Assembly: GCA_030248295.1 (NCBI GenBank)
Contig: JASANH010000419.1
Location: forward strand, 1-64,000
From: Mesodorylaimus sp. YZB2_4
Lineage: Eukaryota > Nematoda > Enoplea > Dorylaimida > Dorylaimidae
Reading direction: 5' to 3'
DNA length: 64,000 bases
Shown: positions 12,317 through 25,200 of the stretch, piece by piece
How the letters are laid out: each line of letters begins with the position of its first letter
Position numbering within the stretch: the stretch's first letter is position 1
Made by a program: the position numbers and the translations under genes
Notes under the pieces: generated by a model
Told to the model about the DNA's origin: nothing
The model's input: only the letters and a program-made list of their open reading frames with translations
Databases searched by the model: none

Positions 12317-14230
12317 GTTTAGCCCTCACGCGGTAAGAGGAAGACCAGTGGGATCAATCAGCACGAGTAAATGGCAATCTGCTGAAAAGTTTCAAACCGC
12401 TTGGAGTGAAAGAAGACAAGTAAATGAGGTGACTGTACGACGTGCGAGAAAAACACTCTCAGTGTAAAGTTACAGGCTGCTGAACCTGCACTCAGTCAGA
12501 CCCGAGCAACAGAGTGTAATAGTGGCGATCAAAAGCAGACTAGCTGTCCGCACAGTCCGGCACCAGCTCCTCACGCCGAACAAGGGCCGTTCGCAGCTCA
12601 AGGAGCCGCGCTTACCAGTGGTCAGCGAGGTTCTGCGGGTCTCTAGAATGCAATTTACAGTAGACCGGAAAGGCAAGCAAGAACCTCTGATGCCTCAAAA
12701 CCAAACAAGTCACTCGACCTCGAGTGAGGTTTTAGTCTCGAGTGAGGAAGAGCGTTGACCTGGGAGAGGCAGAACGTTTTTCTGAACGTGCACTGATAGT
12801 GTAACCAAGCCTGGCAGGCGTAGGAGGGTGGCTACCGACCGAAGTCGGCGGGGCGAAAACTCCGACTGGAGCAGGCAAGCCTTGCGACTATAGCCACGGC
12901 TGAAACATCAACCCGAGAGGTTGACGTCTCCCAGCCAGGAAATCGCCACCAGGCGGGGGTCTCATTCCTCTAATCGACAAAAGAGACGACCCCGTCGCTC
13001 TTCCTGGAAGAAAGACCTCTCCCTCCGATTAGGGGGCCGACCTCACACTGCCTCCGCAGTGCAGAGAGCACTGGTCGTGAGACCACCTGAGCAGGCTGGC
13101 CGTTGCAGTGCTGTTCTAAACTTCTTATACCGTGACGAACATGGGCGCACCCACACCGCTGTGGATAGCCCCCAGGTCCATGGCGCCAATGTAACCAAGC
13201 CTGTCAGGCTTGCGAAGGGGGTGGCCGACCGAAGTCAGCGGGACAAAAACTGCGACTGGAGCAGGCATGTCTTGCGACTATGCCTGCGGCTGAAACATAC
13301 CCGAGAAATTGATTGCCAGCTAGGGCAGAATATTGATTACTCTTTCCCACTCGCCATTGCCTACCAGGCGGGGCATTACAATAGAGGCAGATAAGATGTC
13401 CCTCAACAGCAACCTGATCAACTTTCATCCACATTGCGTGTTAATCGCTGAGCTCGAGCTCATAAATCAAGCATACGGCAGATGCCAAGCGGGGTAGGCG
13501 GTATACAGTGCAATCGCCTCAGGTCATCTCGCTTTGAATGGCTCGATTAGCTCAACATTCGAGCGGCAAATGTGCAATATGGCCGCCGCTTCAGAAGCCG
13601 TGGTATGCATATCATGGATTTATAGAATACGGCTGCGCATAGCCGTGCTCTATAGATCTGTCATTTCGAAGCGCTCATCGATACAGATCGACGCCTATTA
13701 TAAGTTCAAGAAAAATCGCCCGATTTTATCGATCTCTGGCCAAATAGAGTCGGGCACAGAAATGTTCCCGGCGGGTTGTTACAGATTCGTGCGACCCAAC
13801 CATGAAAAGCTGGATTGCACCGAAGAGCTCCCAAATGCAGGGTGATTTACACAAACAATTTTCGAACTCATTCCACCTCGCTGTTACTAATAAGACTGCT
13901 CGGATGTGTCCGTTAAAAATAGAATCAAATAGCTTTCACATCAGTTAGGAGTGGCGGAACAATTAAGTCATTTCAGCGCACCCAAAGCACCCAGCATCCC
14001 ACTCCATGGCGATAATATCGCCAGTCCGATTACAAACGCGGAACAGGAAACGAAAGCAACGTCATTTAAATCATCTTTAAAGACATTAGCCAGTTGGATA
14101 TCAGTAATTGGACTATTAGTCTGGGAGTGTCTTCCTCGCAACTGTACTTCGAAAACATTTATAATGACATAGAGGACACGCCAGCGATTAGGTTAACGAC
14201 ACATATCCGCTCAATTTGCTCCGACTTTCC
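12317..14230. repeat. Intergenic stretch dominated by a dispersed repeat (two direct copies)
   Basis: The segment at about 12799-12930 recurs in direct orientation at about 13191-13300. Shared words include CCGACCGAAGTC, CGACTGGAGCAGGCA and GCGACTA, followed by a GGCTGAAACAT block. A third, more diverged relative lies at about 16320-16600. Short open frames upstream (12522-12758, basic and Gln/Ser-rich) may be remnants of the same retroelement but match nothing I recognise. No other gene is supported here. Confidence 0.5.
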
Positions 14231-14240
14231 CATATAAAAG
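14231..14240 (+). promoter_or_regulatory. TATA box of the AST-C-like precursor gene
   Basis: CATATAAAAG lies about 75 bp upstream of the ATG at 14311, a sensible place for a core promoter with a short 5' UTR. Confidence 0.55.
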
Positions 14241-14310
14241 CGTCCACTTCACAGGTAGCCGGCAGAACGTGAGTTGCTACCTGTCTTTTCGTCGAAGCTA
14301 ATAGTGAACT

Positions 14311-14673
14311 ATGGACTTGGGAAAAGTATTTCTGCTTTTCACACTCGTGTTGCTGGCCGCGCCTCGGAGCGAATCAGCCGTCATTAGATTCCCTGGTATC
14401 TTCGTTCATAGGTAATGTGAATGGAAAAATGGACAACTTTCTCGAGTAAGCACTCCTTTCTTTAGGAATGGCCTAGGTGGCAAAAATGTCAAACAATTAT
14501 CGAGAGACGAAGTCAAAAGTCAACCAGCCTCATCTACCCCGATGATCCCTACTACACAGACGATTGAAAAGACTTTTTCGAAACAAGGGATTAAGATACG
14601 AAGTGCGCGACCCGATCGAGTTTATATCAATTGTTTTTTCACACCGATTCAATGTTTGTATGTTGGAGGGTGA
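14311..14673 (+). CDS. Allatostatin-C/somatostatin-like neuropeptide precursor
   Basis: Exons 14311-14411 and 14466-14673 join in phase 2 across a 54-bp intron to give 102 aa. Residues 1-23 are a clear signal peptide (MDLGKVFLLFTLVLLAA..SESA). A low-complexity spacer follows, then an RSAR convertase-like site, and the protein ends in a peptide with two cysteines six residues apart: VYINCFFTPIQCLYVGG. Allatostatin-C peptides have C-aromatic-F-N-P-I-S-C-F with the same spacing; F, P, I and both cysteines are kept. Known: AST-C peptides are disulphide-cyclised neurohormones that signal through somatostatin-like GPCRs. Oddities: T for N, Q for S, a C-terminal extension LYVGG (amidation possible), and no KR site before the peptide. 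A TATA box and an AATAAA frame the gene. The family assignment rests on a short motif. Confidence 0.72.
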
Positions 14674-14756
14674 GCAATGATGAGTCTTGTTATATGTATC
14701 CATATCAATTGGCAGCATGAATTTAAATTAGCTAGGACTTGTTAACTCTCGAGGCT

Positions 14757-14762
14757 AATAAA
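14757..14762 (+). terminator. Polyadenylation signal AATAAA
   Basis: AATAAA lies about 85 bp after the stop codon of the neuropeptide precursor gene on the same strand, and fits as its 3' processing signal. Confidence 0.5.
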
Positions 14763-15302
14763 TTTTAGGTTTTTAAGAGCCTGGAATACATTTGAAATCA
14801 TTCATTCTTGCAGCCCAAACAAAGCAAGACGTAACTACTGCATAGTCCGCAGATACTACTAACGAAGCTGTTGCATGGACTGACACGATTGGACCGTAAA
14901 CAAAAGCCGCAAGTCAGGGAGTCATGGATCATCATTATGTGTTAATGATATCTGAAGCACACAAAATTTCACTCGAGTAGCCACAGACGCGAAAGCTAGG
15001 ATAGCTTGTGCTGAACATCGCCATTCTGCTTCCTGACTTCAATTGTCAGTCACGTGAGGCGGATATCTAGATTGTTCCAGGACGGAAGCCAGGTTTGAAC
15101 TGGCTGCGATCACGTGCGGATGGCCTGTGCTATAACCGACTGACACAGGCGGTCACTAGTAATTAATGAGGGTGTGTGCGGGTGATGACGCCAATAACTG
15201 CTATGGGACATGATGTCTGTGACAAGGCGCGAGGGCCATCGATCGATTTTGGACTTGTTGGAGCTCATGGAGTGTAGGAAACCAGTCGATCAAAAATTTT
15301 CA

Positions 15303-15472
15303 TTGGTCCCTCCACATACCACTCCCATTTAACTAGCCAGTAAGTAGCTCATCAGGCTGAACAGTTGTCCTCGCTCTTTAACACCAGGCTAAAGGCTAGC
15401 TCACACTTTGCTCAAAGAGCGAGAGCCACTGTTTAGCCTGATGGAAGTGGTGGATGGAGGGACCAGGGGTGA
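15303..15472. mobile_element. Short foldback/MITE element
   Basis: The inner arms at about 15347-15377 and 15413-15443 (CATCAGGCTGAACAG against its inverted copy) pair almost completely. The pairing continues outward through GGTCCCTCCA at 15311 and TGGAGGGACC at 15455, with a small insertion in the left arm. No coding capacity. Confidence 0.6.
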
Positions 15473-15767
15473 CTACAATCACAAGAAGTCAGTAATCAAA
15501 GCTGCTTTAGGTAAAATCTGTCATAAATTTTGTGTAGCGCTAGCGAGAAAAATCTGCCGCACAACAACCTACACAGAGCACAAGGGGGCGACAAGAGCTA
15601 CAGATTCCACTATTCCATGGCTGATAAAACCATTGGACACTAAAACTCTTTCGGCAAGAACCTTGCACTGAAGCAGGTCTCATGTAGGCGGCCAACACGA
15701 GGCAACTCATAATCCAAGCGCTAATTCTTAATGCAACGGTTTTAAAAAGTTGGTGACGCCGTAAAAC

Positions 15768-15902
15768 AGGCGCAGTACAGGGCGAGTCAAACACTCGACC
15801 TGTAACTGCGCATTGTTACAAATTACGAGTATTTTTGTGTGCTCGTCCCGTCACCCTCTATTGGGCATAGGCGTTTGATGATGTGGTAAAAAATGGGCAT
15901 GT
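15768..15902 (+). mobile_element. Degenerate SINE, subfamily A relative
   Basis: It has the CACCCTC..GGGCATAGGCGTTTG body and the GATGTGGTAAAA tail also found at 9424-9600. The head is disrupted: an inverted duplication around ACTCGACCTGTAACTGCGC replaces the normal tRNA-like part. Confidence 0.55.
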
Positions 15903-16319
15903 GCAGCTTGAAGACAGCTTGTAAAGAGATCAGAATATGGACAAGATTAGCCTGGAAGCGACAACTGCATGCAAAGTTGCCCACAATAATTTTCTCGGGT
16001 CTTATTGCTGGACTAAACCCAAACAGAATCACGGCCTCAGACGTTGCTGGTCTCACTCACAATCAGAGCGAAGACTATGCTGCGGACTCACTGTTGACAA
16101 AGTTGCTTCTGTTGGGGTTACGTGACTTTCAGTATCTTACAAGCAAGTGGCCGACGTGTAGAAGGGCTTATCCTGTACAGTACCGATCACTGAGATCCTG
16201 TTTCCTTAAACCCCTCAAGCCAGTAGTTTATTTCGTGCCTGCGAGTGGTGCCTGTGTAATACGACTGGGTCCGTATTACTGGAGGGAGTGACCGGTGGAG
16301 CTTTTGCACCACGCTAAAA

Positions 16320-16600
16320 ACCTAGGGCGGCCTACGATCAAGCACCCCAGGGGCAGCCCAAGACGCGGCTTGTAAGTCTTCCGCCCAAGTACATGGATGA
16401 AACATCACCCTGACGGGTGACGCTCCCAGCTGCCGGCTCCGTGCAGAGTACCGGTTGCCAGCCGAGCCTCTACACCTGCAACTGCGTAATGATGCACTAG
16501 CCAGGTTGCTGATATAACGCACAAGGCCAGATGCCAACGCCTCCGACCAGTGACACTGTCGATGGCGCAGTGAAGACCAAAGTCGTCTTTTAGAGAATCA
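16320..16600. repeat. Diverged third copy of the 12.8/13.2-kb repeat
   Basis: It contains ATGAAACATCACCC, GACGCTCCCAGC and AGGCCAGATGCCAACG in the same order as the copies at 12.9 kb and 13.3-13.5 kb, at lower identity. No gene is seen between 14.8 and 16.7 kb apart from this and the two elements at 15.3 and 15.8 kb. Confidence 0.45.
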
Positions 16601-16723
16601 GTTATGAGCAGGACGATCTCCTAGATCCGACCAATACAAATGCGCTGACCAGCCAAGTAGATGCCCCGACGTCTACTCCTGAAGTAGGACTCATCTTTTT
16701 CCAGTACAAACGGGTACGAGGCC

Positions 16724-17001
16724 CAGCATCGACCGAACCACCGAACCGGCCGAACCTAACCACCGGACTGGCGATTTTTACCGAACCGAACCGAACCGGC
16801 TTTTTTGGACCAAACCACCGAACCGAACAAACAATATAGAATTTCCTGTTTTGTTGGTGGAAATATGGTAATTTTGTTTGAGATTTCGTTTCGTCTATGA
16901 ATTTTGCTTTTCCCAGTTCGGTTCGGTTCGGGTTCGGTGAAATTTTAGGAAAAGTTTGGTAAGGTTCGGTTCGGTGCAAAAACCGTGTTCGGTCGATGCT
17001 G
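16724..17001. mobile_element. 278-bp TIR element with 10-bp target-site duplication
   Basis: The termini CAGCATCGACCGAAC and GTTCGGTCGATGCTG are perfect inverted copies. They are flanked by a 10-bp direct repeat GTACGAGGCC at 16714-16723 and 17002-17011. The interior consists mostly of repeats of CGAACC on the left and GGTTCG on the right, so the element folds back along most of its length. No open frame. Confidence 0.85.
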
Positions 17002-17823
17002 GTACGAGGCCGTAGGGCCATGAGTTAAAGCAAGTTCAAGTCAGGGCAGTCGTCCTGTAAAGCCCGCCCGATATTTCGCACAAACTTTGCGAGCAGTGGT
17101 TGCTCGCAAAGAGGGTTCTAGCTGGAGATCATCTGCCGAAACGTGTTGCAATTATGCTTCTTATATACTCACAATCATATGCGTTTGGAAGAAATGAGAA
17201 CTCAGAATGTCGTATTTCGCTCGACTCTTGTATCTCTCGCAATAAGGATTCAAGGATGCAGTCAGTGATTCAAGGACAACTATACTTTGGCTTCCTCCTG
17301 CCTTGAATGGTCCACCACATCCAGGTTTCTTTTCTCTTGATTTTCTAGGCTTGATTCTCTGAAACAGCCAATGCCATCGTTTTTCAGGCATGTCTCGCTT
17401 TTCCTACAGTTTGAAAAGCGTGTTTGCAGTGCCTACTTCAACTATCCTTCTATTTGTCATTATTCTGCTTCTAAGAAAACTAGTCCACGAATCATTCTGG
17501 TAATTTTCATTCATAGATCATCAGCACATGATTTCAGGAAGAGAACAGTGCCATCCTACGCATACACAGCACAAAAACTCATCAAACTCTGATATTGTAT
17601 TGCCATTATTATTGAAGTGTGTTTACCCTGTTGACACAATGATCACACCTAAACCAGCGCCAGTGCGAATGGGTGCTAGTTATTGGGTGAACGAGCGGTG
17701 AAGTCATCACTGCATGAGTCACCCTCCTTCCCACGCAGTCATACACGTCCAAGGTAACTTGTATTGACAGGCACACACCCTTCCATGCTTTGTACAACGT
17801 CTGGTTGCCAGCCTGGCTACGAT

Positions 17824-17976
17824 TATATAAGAGCAACACTTTTTCGAAGAGCTAAAACTCGGCATTTCGACTAGATTTGATTTCGTTTTTTGCCTTGCTT
17901 TGCATTTGATATTTCCCGAATTTTTTCTTTTTCGACTAGACTATAATTAAAGTTTTCGTCTTTTTGTTCTTCGAAG
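17824..17976 (+). promoter_or_regulatory. Putative promoter and 5' UTR exon of the long reticulon transcript
   Basis: TATATAA at 17824-17830 is followed by a T-rich leader that ends at a good donor (CGAAG|GTACGT, 17977). The next acceptor on this strand, TTTTTCAG at 19205, lies just before the ATG of the long reticulon isoform. This is inferred from position only. Confidence 0.35.
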
Positions 17977-19232
17977 GTACGTGGGTTGATTCATGACCTT
18001 TTGAAAATTATGATTAGAAATTAGGTGAATCAGGTATTCCCTGGTGATTAGTATAGTTGTTCTAATCACAGATTAGGAAAGGCTGTTTTGTCGGACATGG
18101 ATTTTCTGTGGACTGGCACAACGGGCTGCCGTTTTTTATATTATAGTTAGCATTCTACACATCCAGTGGGATGTTAAAGCACTGATGAACAAGCCAGACT
18201 GCAACCATTTTCTAGGAAAATCGATTTCATTACTTGCGCATTCAATCTTCCTGTAGCTCCTCTCATGGTCAGTCTCTTCACCTCTTTCGATGCCTCCTGC
18301 ACACTCCCATTTTTGGCATCAAGCGGCCAACCATCGTTTCTGGGTGAACATAAATTTTTCAACATCATAAAACTTTTCAATGGCCCTCTCGGCATTGAAT
18401 TGGCTTTGCATGACAGTTCTTCTGTCCCATTGTCGTCAACCTGCCAGTTTTCCCGACAGTTCTACTTCGTCTATGTAGTTTGCAACGGTGGCGGGAAAGT
18501 GCGGTGTTGGATTCTGGCGGACAAGTCTTTGACAGGACGTGTTTAACGGCAGGAAGAGGGATGAGTGGGGGAATGGATAGGATTTTATGTGATCGAGGAC
18601 TGGGTGACCTTCCTGTCGGTCATTCTAATTAAGCCACCTGTCTGCTCTGGCATCACTGGTCAAGGTGGTGGGGGAGTGGAGGAGTGTACACCTCGCCAGT
18701 ACTTTCAGCTTTGGCAAAATGCAAACTTGAATGCTTCCAAGGTGGACTTTACACTTCGTTTTCTTCTCCGTCTGCTTTTATATAGGGAAGAAATGTTGGC
18801 AAGCCTGTGAGGTATGCATGGTAATAAATCGCATTCTCTGATAGAATTTTCTCTACAGCTGTTTCCCACTCCCTGTGAAGACACCCGCCGCCAGTGCAAG
18901 ACTAGCTACATTGAACGGCGACGAGGCTGCTTTATTGGAGACGTCGTTGCCATCACGAGAAGCCCGTCATAAGGGTGTCAGTTACAACTCGCATTCTTGA
19001 GCCTCCTCGTTTAGTCATTGTCGTCATTTGGCCCTAGTTACTCGAGGGCGCAGGAAGCTTATTGTGCGAAGCTACTGCTACTAAGCTGCAAGTGCTCGCG
19101 GGATCTGTGTAACAAAAACATTCTTCTTACTAATTTTGCTAAAAGCAAAAAAATGTTTCGTAAACGCTAAAGAAACTACACAGATTTATAATTTTACTTT
19201 TTCAGGTACTTCAAGCAAATTTTCAATAAAAA

Positions 19233-22200
19233 ATGGACGAAGCGTTACATTTACCGCCAATGAAACAGCCTGCTGATTTGGAAGGTTTATCAGCACGTGG
19301 TCAAGAGGACCAAATCGGGATTCGTATGGTCACGCCTCATCAAGCGGCTCAGTATATGGCGGCACCACAACCGAAAAAACAACAATCTGAAGGCGAAGAA
19401 GAAGAACATGCTGGGGAACAAGAGACCCAGGGACAAGCGTTATCGAGTCCAGACTCCAGCGATTCCAATGATTTTGTCAAAGTAGAAAAGCCCAACGGTC
19501 AAGGAGAGACCAATGTCAGTTTACACAAACAAGATCTAAGCAATATTGCTGACATCGATCACGGTGTTGAAGAAGAGGAGAAAAAGTTAGTTGTAACTGT
19601 AAAGTAACATTTTGAATTTCCTGCGTATGACAAGGGATTAAGCGGCGGGAGTTTAAAATTTTATGTTCCTCTAACTGGAGAATAATGTAGAGGGGGTTTC
19701 AGCTTTAACTATAAATAACCTGTGTTTTATGTTTACTTTCGGTTGTTTTTTGGTCTCATTGTGCCAACATGACTGAACTCGTTGTAGTGTAAACTATTGT
19801 GGTGTGGCCTGACCATGTTCAGTAGATTGTAGTCAGAACAATGTAGCCTGTGCAGTGATCTTGCTGTGTAGGGGTTTGTGATGCGCAGTGATATCTGAGT
19901 GATAAACATAGCAAGCATGAGACCTTGAATTAAGTTGTTATTATTTACGCTTTTTGTCCGTCAGCTTTATTAGACCCCACGTACATACAGTAGAGTACAA
20001 TATGTGTTCTTATCCCTTGCAAGTTAGACTTATCCCTCAGCTGAGACCTTTTGTTTAGATGCTTACATGACAGTGTGAAGTCTGTACACTTTCATATGCT
20101 GCCTTGCGAGCAAAGTGTAAGCCTACTTTACGCTATCGTTTCTGCTTTTTTCCATAGCTGTCCTCATAACATCTTTACTGTGTCTATGTCAGGCAGTAAC
20201 ACACAGTTTGTGTCCTCAATGGGGTCTCACTCCTCCCCTTCGAGCCTACGCTTTACACTTTACACTTTGTCTTTTCACTTCAGGCCAATCAAGACAGCAG
20301 AAGCGCCCAAGCAGGCATTCTCGGCTGAAGCTCAACAAAAATTCGAATCTGTGATGGACAGTGCTAGCGAAATTGCGCAGCGTGTTGAGCGCGATGTGGA
20401 AGCACTGTTACAACGTAGCGAGAAGCCCAAATCAAGCTATCGAAACGTGGATGACGAAGCACCTATTCGAAGAGATGGCCCGCTGACTGTAGGACAGCCG
20501 GTACAAGGAAATTATTGAAAATGTGATATTGTTTGTGAAATGAAGGTTTTGCAGGTGACAGCCAAATCTCTTCAGTTGGATACTAATTTTGGTTTATCTG
20601 ATGGCTCACAAAGTCCTACTTCTGGTGATCATATAAAAACTGATATCACAGAAGCTACAAGCGCTGTGAATGAATTTACGGCCAATCTAAAAACAGAAAT
20701 GAATGAAACGTCAAAAGCCAAAGAACTTGTAAGCGATCTGCTCAATTTCGAGGACAACCCTGTGGCGACTGCGACAAAACCAACGTCTGCTCATGCGGCG
20801 AAACGTCCAGCGGAAGTTGTAAAGGGTTCGTCGAGTGGTACAAATTGTAGATTCTTCAGTTTGACATACTGGGATCCTCGAGGTAAGTGAATCGGCTAAA
20901 ATGGGCGCAAATTTGAATTTCCCGCCGCGCGTGCGGGTCAGAGCTGTAGGCCAAAGCAGCTTGAGGAAGTGAGGGAGCAGCACGATATGATGCTTTGAAG
21001 TTCCCCACTGGACCCCTCCGACAATATTTTATAAATCCGTTCTATTTTAACCCATAATATAGCGTTTCACAAAAAGCCTGTTAGCTACGAATATGGGTTT
21101 AGGTCCATGGTTAGGGTCATGTGAATAAGGTGTACAGCGTGGCACAAAATACGGTAGATGAGGGTGGAGTAATTTGCACATATGCAAATTTCTCTGGTTT
21201 TCTTATTGAGTGCAGTCCAATTAGAAATACAGAGAGATTTTCTCTTATTCTGCCTAATTTATTCACGAGTTTTTTTTTCGAGGCGTTTCTGTCGCTTCTG
21301 GCGCAGCATGACACAAATTTGATCACCTTGTCTGTCCTGTATGTTGTCCTGAAACCTTTGTGACCTCGACTCATCCAGGTCATGGACTGACATTTTTTTC
21401 AACCGATCCTGGTCGTTCCAGGGCAGGGTCGCCATGGGATAATAGTGTACACTGTATCATTACGCACATCTGCCGGTGTCCATCATCAGATGCGCAGTGC
21501 AGTAAGCAGCGTGGTGCCTTAGGTGCCTATGCCTCATCGACAGTGACTCACCACTGTACTGTGTTGCCAGCCAGAAGGTCCTTTTGAAAGTTTAGAGAAA
21601 GAATTTTTGAGCTTAAAAATTGCTGGGCTTGATTTTGAGGTCCAGTGCGGCGCGACCTGTGTCAGGCCTCTAGTGTAATGCCTAATGTAAGTGTGTTTAA
21701 CCTGTGGAGAATGTGGTTATTAGCCTCCACCTTTGACCACCGCTTATTCACGAAGCAGTATGAGGTTGCCTCAGCTGGCCACCGCATAAAGCCTGTCAGT
21801 TTCCTTCCTTCGACACTCGATACCCACCTTAGGCGAGGCGAGAAATTCGTCAGGTTGATATCTCGGGTTCTCTTTGACTAGGGGGCCTGTTTGAAGTTTT
21901 TTAGGCCTTGTAGTCCAGCCTATTATGCTGTCGGGGCGGCCAATCTTGGCAGGACCTACTGCCAACCAGAGCAAGCCAACCCATATCCATATCGTGCCCC
22001 TGCATGCGATTCCGCTGCCCAGGTTCACTCCTATCGTAATGACGCCCATCGCCTCTAAACGCGAAACCTACTGCAGCTATTCGCGGGCATTACAGGTAAT
22101 CTATGGCCTCAAATGACCAATTTTTTGTTTTTGCTTTGTTGAACTTAAAAAACCCATCTTTTTTGGGCCCTTGTATATTTTCAAATACGCTGCGCTTCCA

Positions 22201-25200
22201 GTTAGCCAAGAGGCAAGTCCTCGACTCCTATCCTGCGACCGTAATAAATTTGTTGGCTCCCAACTGGCTGCGAAGCTGGCCCTGCTTTTACTTGTATATT
22301 TTGCAATGTCACAGTCGCCCTACCGTTGTCATGAGCAGCCCATTTCCATTTAGGGGTGTTATGGTAGCACTGGTCAAATCGATTATGAAGGCACGGCCAG
22401 GCTAGGGGACTGTAGTTCAAAATGGTTAGGGACCCTTACTGTAATTCTGGGACTGGGTGAGCATATACTTACTCAAGGCCTCGTGCTTTTTTCTCCTTTT
22501 ACAGTGGTCATAAAATTTTATTTAGAGAATAATTGGTTGTATTTTTTGATATGGCAACTTATTTTCCAGAAATATTTAAATTCACCACAAACTAACCTCC
22601 ATGTCAAAAAATGCGGAAAGTACAGTGGAGACAAATTTTTTTGTAGAAAACTTAATGAGCACTTTGTATTTCTTGCACCAGTAATTCCTAGAAGATGGAA
22701 GCGACACTATCACAGTCGAAATTTGCCCGCTCGCCTTGATAATTGATACCCACTGTGCAGGATGGCTATTCTATACCTGTATATGTGACCGATTTATCAC
22801 ATAGCCGTGCCACACTCCCCACACCGCATTGCGCGTCGCGCCAAATTATTTCCCTATGTTTAAGCATTTTGGCGCCAAATTTAAACCAAAGAGACCATTG
22901 TTCTCGTCATTTTCAGTCACCATAAATGTGCATAACAGGCAGCAGATTTGTTTTTGCTCTCGTCTGCCTAAACATCGCCGAATAGAACTCTCTACGTACA
23001 CCCACCTCGAGCTAATCGTAAAGTAGGCGGGTCTGACATCGTCTATTCTTCGCTGTCGACTTTTGAGAAGAGCGTTGTGTTTCTGGTTGAGTTGTACGTT
23101 CGTAACGGCTGATATCCAATTTTCCTCGCGACTAAACTGGCTCGCATCAGCTTTCGATGCCTGCCTATTCTTATAGTTTTATGATGAAGTTATGCATCGA
23201 CGAGTCGAGTCGCCTTCTGACAACTATACTTGGTAGGAAGGTGGCCATCCTGTCGTTTTCTCATCCCGCCGAGCGGAGCCGTACGGCTCTTGTTGTCTTT
23301 TCGTATCGATCCGAGTGTCAAGCCGGGCCGAAGCGAGGCGAGGTTCGAGTGAGGAAGGGAAGAGGCTGATCATTTCCCCTCGCCCTGCCGACTGCTTGAC
23401 ATTCTTGCCGCTCTACGTGCTCGTTGCGTGATGTGTCGATCGGAGGCTAGCTTGGATGAAGGAGGCGGGTTTTTGTACACACGACCATGTACGGCTCGGG
23501 CTGGACTACCAGTTGCCTAGGTCGCTCCCATCAAACCAGCCTTCTACCCGCTACTACACGCTACGCTGCTCCCAGAGTTGATTTTTCATTGCGCCAGTAA
23601 CGCGCATCTTGCTTCGACTTCTCTGGCTTTAGAGCAGAGTCCAATATTTTCTATTGTTCGTGAACCAGATATAGATATCTTTGACTTTTTTTGACATGTT
23701 TCGTAAACATCATGTGTTTCGCGCGTGAATCACCGACCTCGGCGTTCGTCTATTAGTTTGTAGCCTTGCTGGTCGGCTCGTCGTGTTTTCACGCGCTACG
23801 CTATGCCGCACCCACAAACTTGAGTCGTTTCCATTGTTGTCGGTAAAATATCATTTATCAACGTTTTCAGGCGGTTTTTTTCGTATTTGAACGTAAAATC
23901 GAGAAATTCGGGTTCATTCGGCATCGAAAATCTGTTTTTCGACATTCATTTTGATAAAATCAACTAATTTTTCCAAGACACGATGGCGGAAGCAATAAAA
24001 TCATTTTTCTACTATTTTTATTGCCTCATCGATTTCATCGTTCGTCAAACTTGGCGTGTGTCCGTTCTCGCCGTTTTGGCTTTGTACGTTTATTTGGCCG
24101 TGGATATTTTGAGACACGCGATTCGAAAAAGTCAGGCTGGTAAGACTGTTTATGCGAAGATTACAAACATTTTTTCCGGTTTTAAACCTAAACCTATCTT
24201 TTTTGCAAAACATAGCAAACTTTTTAACTTTTTTGCATAATCCTTAAGCTGCTTAGAATCGCCCATCTAGTCTGAAATCTGAGAAGAGCGGTTTTTTTTT
24301 AATCTAGTAGATGCGATAAGAAAAAGGAAATTTTTTTAAAAAAATTGCTGACAAGAAAACAGCGCAAGCTTCACCAAAGTTTTGACCGACTTCGACAAAC
24401 TTGCTTTTTGAAATACTTCCACCAAATACCGCGTTTTCAGCACGGCGAAAAGACCTTGAAAATTCTGTCCAGATGTTTGAAAAAAAATGATATAATTTTT
24501 GGGAGAAAATTTCTTGTGACATGGAAAATTCCGATTAGCGGATTGGATAAGAATTCCTGTACAGTTCAAGAAATGATTCATAAATGGTTATGTCATGATT
24601 GTGCAGATTCACTTTTGCTGACTCTGCTCTCACCTGCTCATGACGCATGGCATGGCAGCCCGCTACAATTATTCCCAATCTTCTTACTATATACATCACT
24701 TTTCTGAGTCGCGCGCCCTTCTCTTCGTCGTGTTCAACCTTGAGTCAAGTTTCAAAGTCCAAGCAAAGAAATTTTGAAAAACCTCTCAAACTTCTCTTTG
24801 TCAGCCGATAGAACGGGGCTAGTTTTGTTCAAGTTCGTCAATGTCTCGCGTTTGGTTGGGGGGGGGGGGGGGGAACGTAGGATCAAGGTGTTGTCAATTT
24901 AGAAAAGATGAATTGATTCAGTTTGGGTGCGTTGTTTGTCGTAAATCATTTCTCATTGTTTTGACTTTGAAGTCTTCCACTTGGCTTCGGTGACAAAGAC
25001 TGCTTGTTTAGGATCAATAAAAGGGATAAACATCGTCTGGGATAGTCGAGCTCTTTTTAGATGTAGGATGGTTTAGGAAATGAAAAACTGGTATTTCGAT
25101 TATGGAGTCAAAAGGGCGGAGATGTTGGCGTGGGTCTTCATAGCGTAGTTGATGACGCAAATGCTAGAAGAAACATCGAAGCTGAAATGTGCCAAGTTGA

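Noticed and set aside
12799..12930. Hammerhead ribozyme suggested by GAAAC/CTGA-like words in the dispersed repeat
   Set aside because: The conserved core order and the three stems could not be formed from the sequence.
15080..15165. tRNA gene on the minus strand (B-box-like CAGTTCAAACCTGG)
   Set aside because: An A-box-like word is present, but there is no convincing acceptor or anticodon stem; at best a decayed tRNA-derived repeat.
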